Positions 17,093-25,435 of a stretch of 64,000 nt of DNA are shown here, in pieces. Position numbers and translations under genes: made by a program. The stretch spans positions 2,963,001 through 3,027,000 of the forward strand of contig CP046864.1 in NCBI GenBank assembly GCA_039640495.1, given 5' to 3'. The notes below the pieces were generated by a model, which worked only from the letters and a program-made list of their open reading frames with translations, searched no databases and was not told the DNA's origin. The DNA comes from Rhodobacteraceae bacterium IMCC1335 (GTDB lineage: Bacteria > Pseudomonadota > Alphaproteobacteria > Rhodobacterales > Rhodobacteraceae). Numbering within the stretch: the stretch's first letter is position 1; every line of letters starts with the position of its first letter.

Positions 17093-17569
17093 TTATAGAA
17101 ACTGATCGATTTCCTTTGAATGTTTTACAAAAATTTCGAGGGCGTCGGATTGCGTTACACTTTCCAATATACCGTTATCCATCTCTTCCCTAGTCCACAT
17201 CCAGCTCTTGATAGGATCGTCTCTCATTGCCCAATTAGCGAATAAGCGCCTCCTAGCTGATCCTGATGAGAGCAGTTGAATATCGACGTGTCGGTCATCC
17301 AACAATATTTTTGAATAAGTCATATTTAATTCTTTTTCTGGTCCTTCCAAAAACTGACAGTAAATATCATGTCTGCACAAAAGTGCGCCCGTTATGTCAG
17401 TGGCCTTATTATTGACCTGTGATTTCAATAAAATTTCGTCCAAATCCTTCTGGCTAAATCCAAAAGGTTTAGATGCGTAAATCAAATAGTTAAAGGGCTT
17501 TGAGACTTTTGATCTCATTTGGTTTTCACAAGGTCCATTATGCTTAGTAACATAAGTAACGGTTCTCAC
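17093..17569 (-). CDS. BLUF-domain blue-light sensor
   Basis: 158 residues, essentially one BLUF domain with a short extension. Flavin-site features are visible: the Tyr in FNYLIYAS, Asn in SQVNNKATDITGALL, Gln in YCQFLEG, and the late Trp/Met in FANWAMRDD. BLUF domains bind FAD and switch hydrogen bonding on blue light. No output domain is fused, so it presumably acts on a partner protein. None of the neighbours is an obvious partner. The first 23 residues before KPFNYLIY may be native or may indicate a downstream start. Confidence 0.85.
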   Translation of the reverse strand: MRTVTYVTKHNGPCENQMRSKVSKPFNYLIYASKPFGFSQKDLDEILLKSQVNNKATDITGALLCRHDIYCQFLEGPEKELNMTYSKILLDDRHVDIQLLSSGSARRRLFANWAMRDDPIKSWMWTREEMDNGILESVTQSDALEIFVKHSKEIDQFL

Positions 17570-17680
17570 ATAAAAAAATATTAATTTAGTTCTATGGACG
17601 AAATCTGAGATGGTTTAGGACGGAGATTAAGTTGATCACACCCGCAACACAGGAGAGGGCTTTTGGAGGACATTGTAAAA

Positions 17681-17824
17681 ATGGCTGACCTATTAAGAAG
17701 GCCAGCCAGTCAAGAACAGCGAAACGCAAGGAGACGCGTTTCTAAGAGAGAGACTGGCGTTCCCAACAAAGATAGAAGCCAGCCTGAGTCTAACAAGAAA
17801 CGGGAAGGTTATGTTAGAACTTGA
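17681..17824 (+). CDS. Small basic peptide (47 aa)
   Basis: ATG 17681 lies ten bases after GGAGGA. The product is rich in Arg, Lys, Ser and Gln (NARRRVSKRETGVPNKDRSQ) without hydrophobic core, so it would be disordered or nucleic-acid binding. No family recognised. The strong ribosome binding site is the main support. Confidence 0.35.
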   Translation: MADLLRRPASQEQRNARRRVSKRETGVPNKDRSQPESNKKREGYVRT

Positions 17825-17894
17825 TCATCGGCTCTTGGCCTAATGTGTCAAAGTGTTACCTAACGTCATAAAAAAAGTCACCTGACGTCACAAA

Positions 17895-18365
17895 TTAAAA
17901 CGCTGATGATCTGTCTAATTTTTGTTCACCGTCTTTGATGTAGGCATTGTCACTGCCGTGCCGCTTATCTTTCATCGCGGTCTCAAAACGCGCGGTAATT
18001 TTAGCTTTATGCAATGCCAAAAAATGCTGCGTAATTTGCCCTGCATCGCAAGCCAAAGAGTGCTCTTTGTAACCATCATGGAAAAACAAGCCGCCGGATG
18101 ACGTTACGCGGTAGCTTTCATTCAGCCAATTGTATGACACCGCCTTTGCAAACGTCTTTTGCACAGTTACGCGTATGCAGATGACGTCATTCTTGACGCT
18201 AACGCCAACGAAAGGCACGCGCCCATATTTGCGAAATGGCTCCAGCTCATTTCTGACAAGATCGGCGGCGGCCTCAAACTCTGGCACCATTGCCTGTTGA
18301 GCGAGTTGGACAAGTTTAATCTCAGCCAGTTTTTTGTTTTCAATTTCAGCGAGTTTTAACATCAC
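17895..18365 (-). CDS. Hypothetical protein of prophage remnant (156 aa)
   Basis: Opens with a heptad-like repeat (LAEIENKKLAEIKLVQLAQQAM) and continues as a soluble alpha/beta domain (RVPFVGVSVKNDVICIRVTVQ). I do not recognise the family. It lies on the same strand as the terminase small subunit and a 43-codon gene, with a base composition more GC-rich than its left neighbour, and most likely belongs to the same phage fragment. Just downstream, GTCACCTGACGTCAC-like imperfect repeats occur at 17848-17892. Confidence 0.6.
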   Translation of the reverse strand: MMLKLAEIENKKLAEIKLVQLAQQAMVPEFEAAADLVRNELEPFRKYGRVPFVGVSVKNDVICIRVTVQKTFAKAVSYNWLNESYRVTSSGGLFFHDGYKEHSLACDAGQITQHFLALHKAKITARFETAMKDKRHGSDNAYIKDGEQKLDRSSAF

Positions 18366-18372
18366 GTTTCTT

Positions 18373-18504
18373 TCATTTTGTTTCAGATAATTCGTCTGCC
18401 AGTGCGCGCATGTTTGGCATTGTTATAAATTGCGGCAGGCCCAGCTCGACGGTCAATTCGGGCTCGCAAACTAGGCCTGATCCATCAGGGTAAAGCACTA
18501 TCAT
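18373..18504 (-). CDS. Small phage-remnant protein (43 aa)
   Basis: Reads MIVLYPDGSGLVCEPELTV and ends ELSETK. The frame is open upstream of the ATG for another 25 codons, so the N-terminus may be longer. It lies between the terminase small subunit and the 156-residue gene on the same strand and ends 10 bp before the latter starts. Such small frames commonly follow P27-type terminase genes; function unknown. Confidence 0.5.
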   Translation of the reverse strand: MIVLYPDGSGLVCEPELTVELGLPQFITMPNMRALADELSETK

Positions 18505-18545
18505 TTCCTTACGCCCGCTGGCCCAAATGGCGCGCGCCTGGTCGC

Positions 18546-18857
18546 TTACTTTATGATGGCGAGCCTTTTCGGCGCGGCGATATCAAGGTCCATACCGCGA
18601 AGCATACGCGCAAATCCAGTTGCGCTATCTCGCTGAATTGCAACTTCTGGTCGCGGTTTTGGTTGATCGAAACGATCTATGAATATCTTGCCTTCACGCT
18701 GCAGAACTTCACGCGCTTGCTGCGCGCTGTCATATGCCTCACAGGCCAACGTCAGCAGCCGGACATGATGCGGCTCCAGAGCGTATTCATCCATAACAGA
18801 CGCCCACCACTGGGCTGTCTCTGGGCTTAAGTGAACTGGGGGTGTTTGTTCTTCCAT
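18546..18857 (-). CDS. Phage terminase small subunit, P27 family
   Basis: 103 residues with the P27-family pattern: LSPETAQWWASVMDEYALEPHHVRLLTLACEAYDSAQQAR in sections, then EGKIFIDRFDQPKPRPEVAIQRDSATGFARMLRGMDLD. These proteins bind phage DNA to start packaging. No large terminase or portal gene follows, so this is a fragment of a prophage. Its start lies about 50 bp from a truncated cyclase gene on the opposite strand, so the junction is at roughly 18860-18910. Confidence 0.8.
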   Translation of the reverse strand: MEEQTPPVHLSPETAQWWASVMDEYALEPHHVRLLTLACEAYDSAQQAREVLQREGKIFIDRFDQPKPRPEVAIQRDSATGFARMLRGMDLDIAAPKRLAIIK

Positions 18858-18909
18858 TTAGGGGAGATCTCCTGTTTTTCGTTTCAACGGGGTCAGCACA
18901 CACAAAATT

Positions 18910-19301
18910 GCGATTACGCCAAACTCTTTCAGTTGGACGATAATCCAGGTGATACTTTCACCGGATTTTATATGGTAAGCAGTTATTTAAATAATGATTT
19001 AGAAAAAATGCGAGAGTTAGCATTTAGAATAATTGAAACGAATAACTCTAGAGAAGTTGACAATTGTACCAAGCCTTTTTGTGGTAACGCAGCTTACGCT
19101 TACATATTTTTAATCTATGAAGCTAATCAGAACAACGATCAGAAGAAAGTGGATGAATATTTACAAGACTTCAGATCAGTGCGTAATGAATACACGCGTG
19201 AAATGTGGATGGGTCGTGATAATCCAGCTCGTTTTATTTGGAAGGAGCAATTTGAAAAAATTACAGCTATGATGGATCAACTTGGATGGTCATCTGTATA
19301 A
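18910..19301 (+). pseudogene. 3' fragment of a class III cyclase/TPR gene
   Basis: About 130 codons match the C-terminus of the intact cyclase at 33490-35430: LDDNPGDTFTGFYM versus IDENPGDTFTAFYM, FCGNAAYAYIF versus YCGNAGYAYIF, RNEYTREMW versus RNKYTREMW. The catalytic, membrane and TolB-like parts are absent. The homology begins abruptly near 18910, next to phage terminase sequence. This gene lost its 5' end by recombination, and cyclases of this type have been inserted more than once in the region. Confidence 0.8.
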
Positions 19302-19515
19302 TAAGAAAATACGATGAATTTAAATTATATGTTTGATTTAAACACCAATCGGAATTGTTTACTGGTTTGAAAAAAAGACGAACTCTTTCGATTTGTGAGG
19401 GGTATAGATCGTAATCATCCACTCCAAGCCTCATCCAAAGGCCGGTCTGCGTCGCTAGTTTGTTCCTGTAGTGTGCTAATGCTTTTAACTTTCTTTGAAT
19501 TTGATAGCTCCGCAT
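19267..19515 (-). CDS. Uncertain small protein (82 aa)
   Basis: Reverse-strand frame starting MRSYQIQRKLKALAHYRN with a GGAG motif upstream. It contains Tyr/Arg-rich sequence (DDYDLYPSQIERVRLFF) and overlaps the cyclase fragment by 35 bp. No family recognised; it may be a chance frame filling the gap before the GST gene. Confidence 0.25.
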   Translation of the reverse strand: MRSYQIQRKLKALAHYRNKLATQTGLWMRLGVDDYDLYPSQIERVRLFFKPVNNSDWCLNQTYNLNSSYFLIIQMTIQVDPS

Positions 19516-19571
19516 GTTTATCCATTCTCCACACCTTCCACACACTCCATCGATAGGATCTTTGGACCTTT

Positions 19572-20171
19572 TTAATCGTCAGACATATCTAATCGAGCTG
19601 CAGTTTGGTATGCCGGTCGTTTTCTTAAGCTTTTAACGTATGCCCCAAACTTATTGCTCCCAGTGGAAAATTTTGCGACATGTGCCCAACCTGCGCAATG
19701 GCCAAGGATGAAATCAGGTAAAGAAAGATTGTCACCCATTAAAAACGACCCTTTTATCTGTTTTTCAAGACGGTCAAGGTTTCGTTTATATTCTTGTTTG
19801 AAACTGTCTTTTATATTGGGGAAGTTATCTAATTCCTTGAGGCCCAGCGAAGAACGAGAGGCGGCCCACAAAACAGAATCAATTTCGTCTATGATCTGAT
19901 GTGAAAGTGCATCTTGATGCGCACGTTCAATTGAGCCGGCTGGTGCAGTCAATGTCTGATGTTTGTCTGCTAGGTAAGTCATGATCGCGTTTGAGTCTGT
20001 AATAACTGCGCCTTGGTCTATAAGAATTGGAATCTTGCCTGAGGGATTATATTGTTTGACTAACTCTGAATGGGGTGGCGCATGAGTATATTCATAGGTC
20101 AGACCCATTTCTTCTAGCATCCATAAAACTCGAAACGCCCGACTTTTGACGGAACCAATTATTTTGTACAT
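19572..20171 (-). CDS. Glutathione S-transferase
   Basis: 199 residues. The N-terminal thioredoxin-like domain has SVKSRAFRVLWMLEEMGLTYE, the cis-Pro loop NPSGKIPILIDQG and the glutathione-contact TDSNAIMTYLADK. The all-helical C-terminal domain contains MGDNLSLPDFILGHCAGW, the usual N-capping Asp motif. It would conjugate glutathione to electrophiles in the cytoplasm; the substrate is unknown. Monocistronic by appearance, with gaps on both sides. Confidence 0.88.
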   Translation of the reverse strand: MYKIIGSVKSRAFRVLWMLEEMGLTYEYTHAPPHSELVKQYNPSGKIPILIDQGAVITDSNAIMTYLADKHQTLTAPAGSIERAHQDALSHQIIDEIDSVLWAASRSSLGLKELDNFPNIKDSFKQEYKRNLDRLEKQIKGSFLMGDNLSLPDFILGHCAGWAHVAKFSTGSNKFGAYVKSLRKRPAYQTAARLDMSDD

Positions 20172-20535
20172 CTCGTCTGCTTTACATTTTTTAATTTTGA
20201 GGTTTCCTTTTTAGCACTAATGAAGCTTTTTAATAAGATATTTTTTTAAATATAAACTTAATCAAAGAAAATACCTAATTGGCTTGAGCTTGATGCTGCT
20301 AGTTTTGGTTTGGCTGCTTGGTGGTGTAAGGAGTGGAGCATGTGGAAGGTTAATAGTTGTTGGAACTAAAAACCTAGAACCTTGCGATGTGTGAGCGTAT
20401 TGCGCTCAAATTTTTTTCGACGGTAGGCATTTAATAATGAGTTTTATTTTAAGTAGGCTAGAGTTTTTTTTAAGACTCCACATATCCGTGCGCTGCGTTA
20501 TCCTGAAGCAAAATACTGGAGATAGGAGTTATAAA
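20172..20535. other. Intergenic stretch without recognised features
   Basis: AT-rich divergent spacer between the GST gene and the DUF3764-like gene. Apart from GATAGGAG before 20536, which is the ribosome binding site of the next gene, I see no gene, repeat or strong hairpin. Confidence 0.4.
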
Positions 20536-20799
20536 ATGAAAACCCAAGTTATGACCTTCAATATCAGCAACACATTTGAAGAGTGGGTTGAAAGCTTTGA
20601 CTCGCACCGTGAACTGCAAGCCGCAGCAGGAATGACGCCATTATTCCGTGGTCCTCACGAGGATGATCTTCAAAAAGTATGTGTGGTAATCCAAGTGGAA
20701 GATGATGCAAAGGTAGCTGCGTTTATGGCAGAAAATGAAGCATCGATTTTAGAGTCGGGTCATTTACTCCACACGACAGAGAGTAATACCTATTTGTAG
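20536..20799 (+). CDS. DUF3764-like small protein (87 aa)
   Basis: Start ATG 20536 follows GATAGGAG. The sequence has the compact ferredoxin-like pattern of this family: VMTFNISNTFEEWVESFDS at the start, AGMTPLFRGPHEDDLQKVCVV in the middle, AAFMAENEASILESGHL near the end. Proteins of this type are common in marine bacteria and cyanobacteria; the role is unknown. Two further small genes follow on the same strand at short spacing. Confidence 0.65.
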   Translation: MKTQVMTFNISNTFEEWVESFDSHRELQAAAGMTPLFRGPHEDDLQKVCVVIQVEDDAKVAAFMAENEASILESGHLLHTTESNTYL

Positions 20800-20878
20800 T
20801 GAATGCACAGCCCAAACAGTAGTGTGCCTGAATATCGCTTGAGGCATTGGTGTTGTTAATTTTATAAGGTAATTTGTT

Positions 20879-21172
20879 TTGAAAGTTTTGAACATAGTTA
20901 GGTTTAAGCCCAAACCCAATCATTTAGAAGATGTTATCAAAGAACTCAGATCTCATAACCAGAGGTGCAGGAGACAATTCAATCAGCAACGTTTTCTTTC
21001 AGAGGTCGATGGCGAAATTTATCTAGTAAAAATTTCACCTTCGATAGAAAAAATTTCAGAAGATCAAGAAGTATCCCTTGCTCATTTAGATACGATCCGC
21101 CCTTGGCTCGAAGAGTGGTCTGATGAAGAGCAACACACGCGGTCTATCTCCGGAATGTTAATCGATGAATAA
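20879..21172 (+). CDS. Small hypothetical protein (97 aa)
   Basis: TTG start at 20879, with GGTAATTTG as a weak ribosome binding site. The sequence (VLNIVRFKPKPNHLEDVIKE, then SEVDGEIYLVKISP) suggests a ferredoxin-like antibiotic-biosynthesis-monooxygenase (ABM) type fold, but key residues are not diagnostic. It lies between two other small stand-alone domain proteins. Confidence 0.5.
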   Translation: MKVLNIVRFKPKPNHLEDVIKELRSHNQRCRRQFNQQRFLSEVDGEIYLVKISPSIEKISEDQEVSLAHLDTIRPWLEEWSDEEQHTRSISGMLIDE

Positions 21173-21228
21173 CCACGTGCAAAGATTGCTCTTAGCATTA
21201 ATAAACAAATATTAGGTAGGTGTTCTCA

Positions 21229-21561
21229 ATGAGCTTTTATGAAAAATATCAAAGAGCGTGGGACGAACAAGACATCGGTGCAATGTTGGAATTGTACCAT
21301 CCTGATTACAAGAGAATTTTTCATGCCACAGGTAAAGAGCAAGGATTTGACGAACTTGAAGACATAATGACACGTTGGCTCACGGGGACACAACGTAATC
21401 AGCGCAGGTGTCTATACGAGAATAGCGAAATCATCGTGGAACATTTTATAGCAGAGTTCCAAGACAATACAACGGAAGCAGTTTTGACCGTACATCTATT
21501 AAAGGACGGTCTTTTATGGCGAACAGAAACTGGCGCTACACCGCTATTTACAAAGGCCTAA
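21229..21561 (+). CDS. SnoaL/NTF2-like small protein (110 aa)
   Basis: ATG 21229 is chosen over an upstream GTG. The protein begins with the NTF2-like opening YEKYQRAWDEQDIGAMLELYHPDY and continues with a beta-rich half (IIVEHFIAEFQDNTTEAVLTVHLLKDG in part). Such cone-shaped domains are small enzymes or ligand binders; the substrate cannot be inferred. Confidence 0.65.
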   Translation: MSFYEKYQRAWDEQDIGAMLELYHPDYKRIFHATGKEQGFDELEDIMTRWLTGTQRNQRRCLYENSEIIVEHFIAEFQDNTTEAVLTVHLLKDGLLWRTETGATPLFTKA

Positions 21562-21662
21562 ACTCAACCGCATCGCTTATATAATCTTTGAAGACCTGAT
21601 TGGAGCATGTCTTAGCCCCCTAGAACTGTGCCAGTATATATTGGCAAAGGGAGTAAGGAAAC

Positions 21663-21950
21663 ATGGCTCGAAAGCGTTATTCTGATGAAGATGTGTTGAA
21701 GTTGTTACGCGAGATTGATGTTCATTTGCACGATGGTTTGGACGTTGTGAGTGCGTGTCGCAAAGCTGGGATTTCTGATAAGAGTTATTATTACTGGCGT
21801 AAGAAGTTTGGAGGCCTTTCTCGTTCGCAGGTTTCTGAGATGAAATCGCTCAAGAAAGAAAACGAGCGCTTGAAGAAGATCGTCGCTGACTTGCAGTTAG
21901 ACAAGGTGATCCTGAAGGAGAGCCTTGATCATCTAAAGCCGCGGGCCTGA
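21663..21950 (+). CDS. IS3 OrfA, transposase DNA-binding subunit
   Basis: 95 residues with a helix-turn-helix (VSACRKAGISDKSYYYWRKK) followed by a leucine-zipper-like coiled coil (LKKENERLKKIVADLQ). In IS3 elements OrfA binds the ends, and a -1 ribosomal frameshift yields the OrfAB transposase. It overlaps the orfB frame at its 3' end. Confidence 0.9.
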   Translation: MARKRYSDEDVLKLLREIDVHLHDGLDVVSACRKAGISDKSYYYWRKKFGGLSRSQVSEMKSLKKENERLKKIVADLQLDKVILKESLDHLKPRA

Positions 21951-22795
21951 CGCGGGCTCAGCTTCGTCAGGCTATTATTCATACGCGTCAAAAGCTGGAT
22001 ATTTCTGAGCGGCGTGCTTGCGCTGTTCTGGATGTAGCCCGCTCAAGTCTGCGCTATCAAGCCAAATCAGTAGATGACAACGAACTACGCTTGGCGATGA
22101 TCCGGCTGGCCAAGCAATATGGGTGGTATGGTTATAGGAAAGTCACAGCTCTGCTGCGCATGGAAGGCTGGCGTGTTAACCACAAGAGGATCGAGCGCTT
22201 ATGGATTGAAGAAGGTTTGCAGCTGCCGCGCCGGCACAACAAGCGCAAACGGCTTTATCATAAAGACAGCTCCATCATCAGGCTGCGGCCCACACACCCC
22301 AACCATATTTGGGCGATCGACTTTGTGCACGATAAGCTTAGCAATGGGCGCAGCTATAAAATGCTCACGGTTCTAGATGAATATACCCGTGAAGCGCTCT
22401 GCGTGGCAGTGAGACCCAAAATGAATGCGAACGACGTTTTGGAGACACTGCACCCGCTGCTGATCAAACATGGTAAGCCAGAGTTTATTCGCTCTGACAA
22501 CGGACCCGAGTTCATTGCCACGCATCTGCAGGACTGGCTGAAGAGGATCGGCATCAAACCAATGCAAATCTATCCGGGCAGCCCTTGGGAAAATGGATAC
22601 AACGAACGCTTTAACGGCACCTTGCGAAAAGAAGTGCTCAACGCCGAATGGTTTCACACCACACGGCAAGCCCAGGTCGCTATCAATGTTTGGCTCAGGC
22701 AATACAACCAGTTCAGACCTCACCATGCATTGAACATGCGCCCACCCGTCCCAGAAACCTTATTAGAGAAACCAAAAATCAATGGACGAATATAG
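21941..22795 (+). CDS. IS3 OrfB, DDE integrase-fold transposase
   Basis: The frame opens without ATG at about 21941 (GLTRAQLRQAIIH), as expected for a frameshift product; an internal ATG lies at 22091. HTH_21-like segment (YGYRKVTALLRMEGWRVNHKR in part), then the rve core with catalytic Asp in WAIDFVHD, Asp in IRSDNGPEF and Glu in ENGYNERFNGTLR. It appears intact, so the element may be active. Confidence 0.9.
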   Translation, partial: AGLTRAQLRQAIIHTRQKLDISERRACAVLDVARSSLRYQAKSVDDNELRLAMIRLAKQYGWYGYRKVTALLRMEGWRVNHKRIERLWIEEGLQLPRRHNKRKRLYHKDSSIIRLRPTHPNHIWAIDFVHDKLSNGRSYKMLTVLDEYTREALCVAVRPKMNANDVLETLHPLLIKHGKPEFIRSDNGPEFIATHLQDWLKRIGIKPMQIYPGSPWENGYNERFNGTLRKEVLNAEWFHTTRQAQVAINVWLRQYNQFRPHHALNMRPPVPETLLEKPKINGRI

Positions 22796-22815
22796 GGGGC
22801 TGGACAGCCTTAGCT

Positions 22816-23871
22816 ATGTGCCTAGGTTTTAAAAATCACATCCTTTCCATCTATTTCGATGTTAGCACAAGGTATTTACGCAGAATTATGTTAGAAAGAA
22901 AGCGTGACAACTTTAGTTTCATTACTGGCCAAAAATATAGAGACCGCATCTCTCGTCATCTGAGAGCAGATGTCCAATCTGTTGTTTCAAAAACTCTGCA
23001 TGAGCCACCCAGTGTTTATGGTATTAACCGAACAACTTGGACAATAAACTTGTTGACGTCGACCATAAACCAAGGCTCATCGGGACTAGATTTTAAAGTT
23101 ACTAGATCAAATGTTTCCCATGCTATTAGAGCAATGGGATATAGATTTAAGAAGACCAGGGAGGTGTTAACAAGTAATGACCCCAACTACAAAGAAAAAC
23201 TGGCAAAGATTACTAGAACACTTCAACGCCTTGGCCCTGCTGACCGTTTTTTTTCAATAGATGAATATGGCCCAATCTCAGTTAGACATCGAGGTGGAAA
23301 ATTACTCACGCCCAATGGCGTCAGACCAGTTGTACAACAGTATCAGGAGTCGAAGGGTAAAATAATAATGACTGCGGCTTTAGAATTGGTAAATAACCAA
23401 GTATCATATTTTTACAGTCAAAAAAAAGACAGCGAAGAGATGGTCAAATTAGCAGACTTCCTTCAAAAAAAATACCATCATTGCAGATTTTTATATTTTT
23501 CTTGGGATGCAGCATCGTGGCATTCGTCACGCTATTTTTTATCTGAACTAAAAAAATTAAATGATCCAGTTTATAGAAACGAAAATCAACTGCCGAAGAT
23601 TATTTTGAGGCCATTACCTGCTAGGGCACAATTTTTAAATGTCATAGAATCTGTTTTCAGTGGAATGTCACGTGCTGTGATCCAAAATAGCAACTATTCG
23701 TCAACAAAAGAAATGAAGGAGGCGATTGATGCATATTTTTCAGAACGAAATGATTTTTTCAGGCGTTACCCTCACAGGGCTGGTAATAAAATATGGGGTA
23801 AAGAGCGTGTAAAGCCCTCATTCAGCGTTTCTAATAATTGTAAAGATACCTTCGTTAAATACAGGCACTAA
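22816..23871 (+). pseudogene. IS630-family transposase, 5'-truncated by the IS3 element
   Basis: The frame continues out of the IS3 end; ATG 22816 is only an internal methionine. Helix-turn-helix remnant (ILSIYFDVSTRYLRRI), then the IS630 DDE domain: FFSIDEYGPISVRHRGG (Asp), YFSWDAASWHSSRYFL (Asp), FLNVIESVFSGM (Glu). Roughly the first few tens of residues are missing compared with family members. A left end of this element is not found on the far side of the IS3, so a deletion accompanied the insertion. Confidence 0.75.
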
Positions 23872-23875
23872 TTGC

Positions 23876-24286
23876 AACCCTGCTTAACCTACTGATGTAG
23901 GCGATGTAGGCTGTGTAGCCCTTTCTGAAAACTTTCTACTGGGATTTCTGTGGGGACTTTTCGGATTGGGCTACATTCCCTACATTCCCTACATTGTTTT
24001 CTTCTTCTACGAGAAAGAGGAATACTAATAGACCATCCAACCCTCGTAGGTACACAGTCAGCCTCATCCCCCGGCATAATCAAAACCGTCAACTTGACGA
24101 AAACCATAACCCAATCTCAGGTCAGGCTCATATACGGCAACCCTAGGTAGGCCTTGGCGCTCGCCCCCAAGCTTTCGTAGACCAAACCGTAGACCAAAAT
24201 ACGCCTGTTGCAGGAACCGAAATGAGGCAGTAGCCTTGTTTTGTGGGGTTAATGCGTTGGGTCGTTTCCTACCGGAGGAACCATCA
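23876..24286. mobile_element. E0: worn end of an E2-type unit
   Basis: No gene. 23890-24000 contains TGTAGG repeats facing three CTACATTCC repeats (imperfect inverted arrangement). From about 24040 the DNA parallels the right arm of E2: CATAACCCAATCTCAGGTCA here versus CATAACCCAATCGCAGGTCA at 33075, and GACCAAACCGTAGACCAAAA (24180-24199) versus GACCAGATTACTGACCAGAA (33151-33170), both followed by ATACGCCT. It ends at the first core (24287). I read it as the diverged arm of a fourth unit, clipped on the left by IS630/IS3 insertion. Confidence 0.55.
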
Positions 24287-24469
24287 CCTCCCCGGTGCGC
24301 CACTAACCTACATAACGCATTGTAATACCTCACTATTTTGACTTTAGTAGTGAGCCGTAGACCATGCTGGCAACCAAATCTAACAGTTACACATTCCAAA
24401 AGAGCGGCGTCTGGTATTTCTCCCGTCGAGTTCCCGCAGACTTACGGCGGCATTACAGAACGGGTAGGA
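24287..24469 (+). repeat. E1 left inverted repeat (183 bp)
   Basis: Reverse complement of 26500-26682 with no difference that I can see. It begins with the core in plus orientation, then the integrase promoter/arm, then the integrase 5' codons. Position pairs sum to 50969, showing no gap. Confidence 0.9.
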
Positions 24470-24474
24470 CTTGA
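24364..24474 (+). pseudogene. Truncated integrase 5' end inside E1 left repeat
   Basis: ATG 24364 reads 35 codons identical to the start of the integrase at 25436-26605 (SYTFQKSGVWYFSRRVPADL) and then ACT TGA. It exists because the inverted repeat extends into the gene. It may still produce a short peptide containing part of the arm-binding domain. Confidence 0.85.
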
Positions 24475-24481
24475 AACAGCT

Positions 24482-25420
24482 TTACGTTATTGATTGTATG
24501 AATGAACTCTGCTTTGCAACAGCCTCGTGAAATAATTCGGAATGAGGATATATCGCACCAAAATGACCCCCATCAATTTCATAAAACTCTTTTTCACTTC
24601 CTATCCGGCTATACACCTCTAGCTGCACATCCCGGCTGATGAGTGGCATTTCATCATCCTTGCCAATCATCATTAAAACTGGCGCACTTATAAACGGAGC
24701 CGTAAGCAACGGGGTAAAAGGAACCTCCGTTCGAGGTATTACCCTCGTCACCTGATTTTCCCAACCACTATTAAATTTTCCACCCTGTTCTATAAACCAT
24801 TTAAAAGCTTGTATCGGCGTTAGCAAAGAAGGATTAGCTTCCTGATCAGCAGACACAACTGGCATCGGGCCTTCTCTAGACAAATCTTCCAACTGATCAA
24901 ACTTCCCTTGGGCAAATATGGTCTTAAAGGTTTTGAAATCTTTTTTAGGGTTTTCAAAGTTAACAATTCTTAATCCACAGGAAGCGGTGAACGAAACTAT
25001 ACCCGCTAACCCCTCGACCAATGCACCAACTGTAAGAACAAGCATGCCTGCAAAACTATCGCCCCAAAGGATAATTTTTCCACTGTGATCACCATCTCTT
25101 TTTTTAACAAACGAAACAGCAGCGGCAATTCCCTTTGCTTGGAGCCAAGGATTGATTAGTTGACGCTCCTTTCCACCACTCCTTCCAAAACCAGCATGAT
25201 CAAATAAAAAGACATTAAAGCCCTTCTTTTGAAATTCAGATGCATAGTCAGACAAACACATTGTTATTGTGGCGGAGGTGCCATGACACATTATGATGCA
25301 TGGGGCTTCGGACTTAGTTTGAGCCGAATACCAGCGACCCCTTAGCGTTGAACCTTCTGAAATAAACTCTTTTTCAACAAACATCCGGTCGCTCCTGTTT
25401 TGATTATGGAGACGTCTCAT
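24482..25420 (-). CDS. Alpha/beta hydrolase (E1 cargo)
   Basis: 312 residues. Alpha/beta-hydrolase features: oxyanion-loop CIIMCHGTSATI, FLFDHAGFGRSGG, nucleophile elbow WGDSFAG, late Asp in MIGKDDEMPL and His in IDGGHFGAIYP. The first 12 residues may be a false extension (MFVEKEF is an alternative start). It resembles serine hydrolases of the dienelactone-hydrolase/peptidase type acting on esters or peptides in the cytoplasm. It is the single cargo gene of E1, 8 bp from the truncated integrase fragment and 15 bp from the integrase stop. Confidence 0.8.
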   Translation of the reverse strand: MRRLHNQNRSDRMFVEKEFISEGSTLRGRWYSAQTKSEAPCIIMCHGTSATITMCLSDYASEFQKKGFNVFLFDHAGFGRSGGKERQLINPWLQAKGIAAAVSFVKKRDGDHSGKIILWGDSFAGMLVLTVGALVEGLAGIVSFTASCGLRIVNFENPKKDFKTFKTIFAQGKFDQLEDLSREGPMPVVSADQEANPSLLTPIQAFKWFIEQGGKFNSGWENQVTRVIPRTEVPFTPLLTAPFISAPVLMMIGKDDEMPLISRDVQLEVYSRIGSEKEFYEIDGGHFGAIYPHSELFHEAVAKQSSFIQSIT

Positions 25421-25435
25421 TTAACCCTTAAATTG

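Larger units (their letters stand above)
21608..22806 (+). mobile_element. IS3-family insertion sequence (IS51/IS407-like)
   Basis: About 1.2 kb. Left end TGTCTTAGCCCCCTAGA (21608) and right end, reversed, TGTCCAGCCCCCTATA (to 22806) are imperfect inverted repeats. It contains orfA and orfB in the usual overlapping -1 arrangement. No clean target duplication is visible (GCA left, GCC right). It has landed in, or recombined with, an IS630-type transposase gene, whose reading frame resumes right after the right end. Confidence 0.85.

Noticed and set aside
18831..18909. Upstream part of the frame that includes the cyclase fragment
   Set aside because: It overlaps the terminase gene on the other strand and has no homology. 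The true cyclase remnant begins near 18910.
23890..24000. CRISPR-like array of CTACATTCC repeats
   Set aside because: Repeat unit is only 9 bp, immediately tandem, without spacers or cas genes; more like iterons or a protein-binding array.
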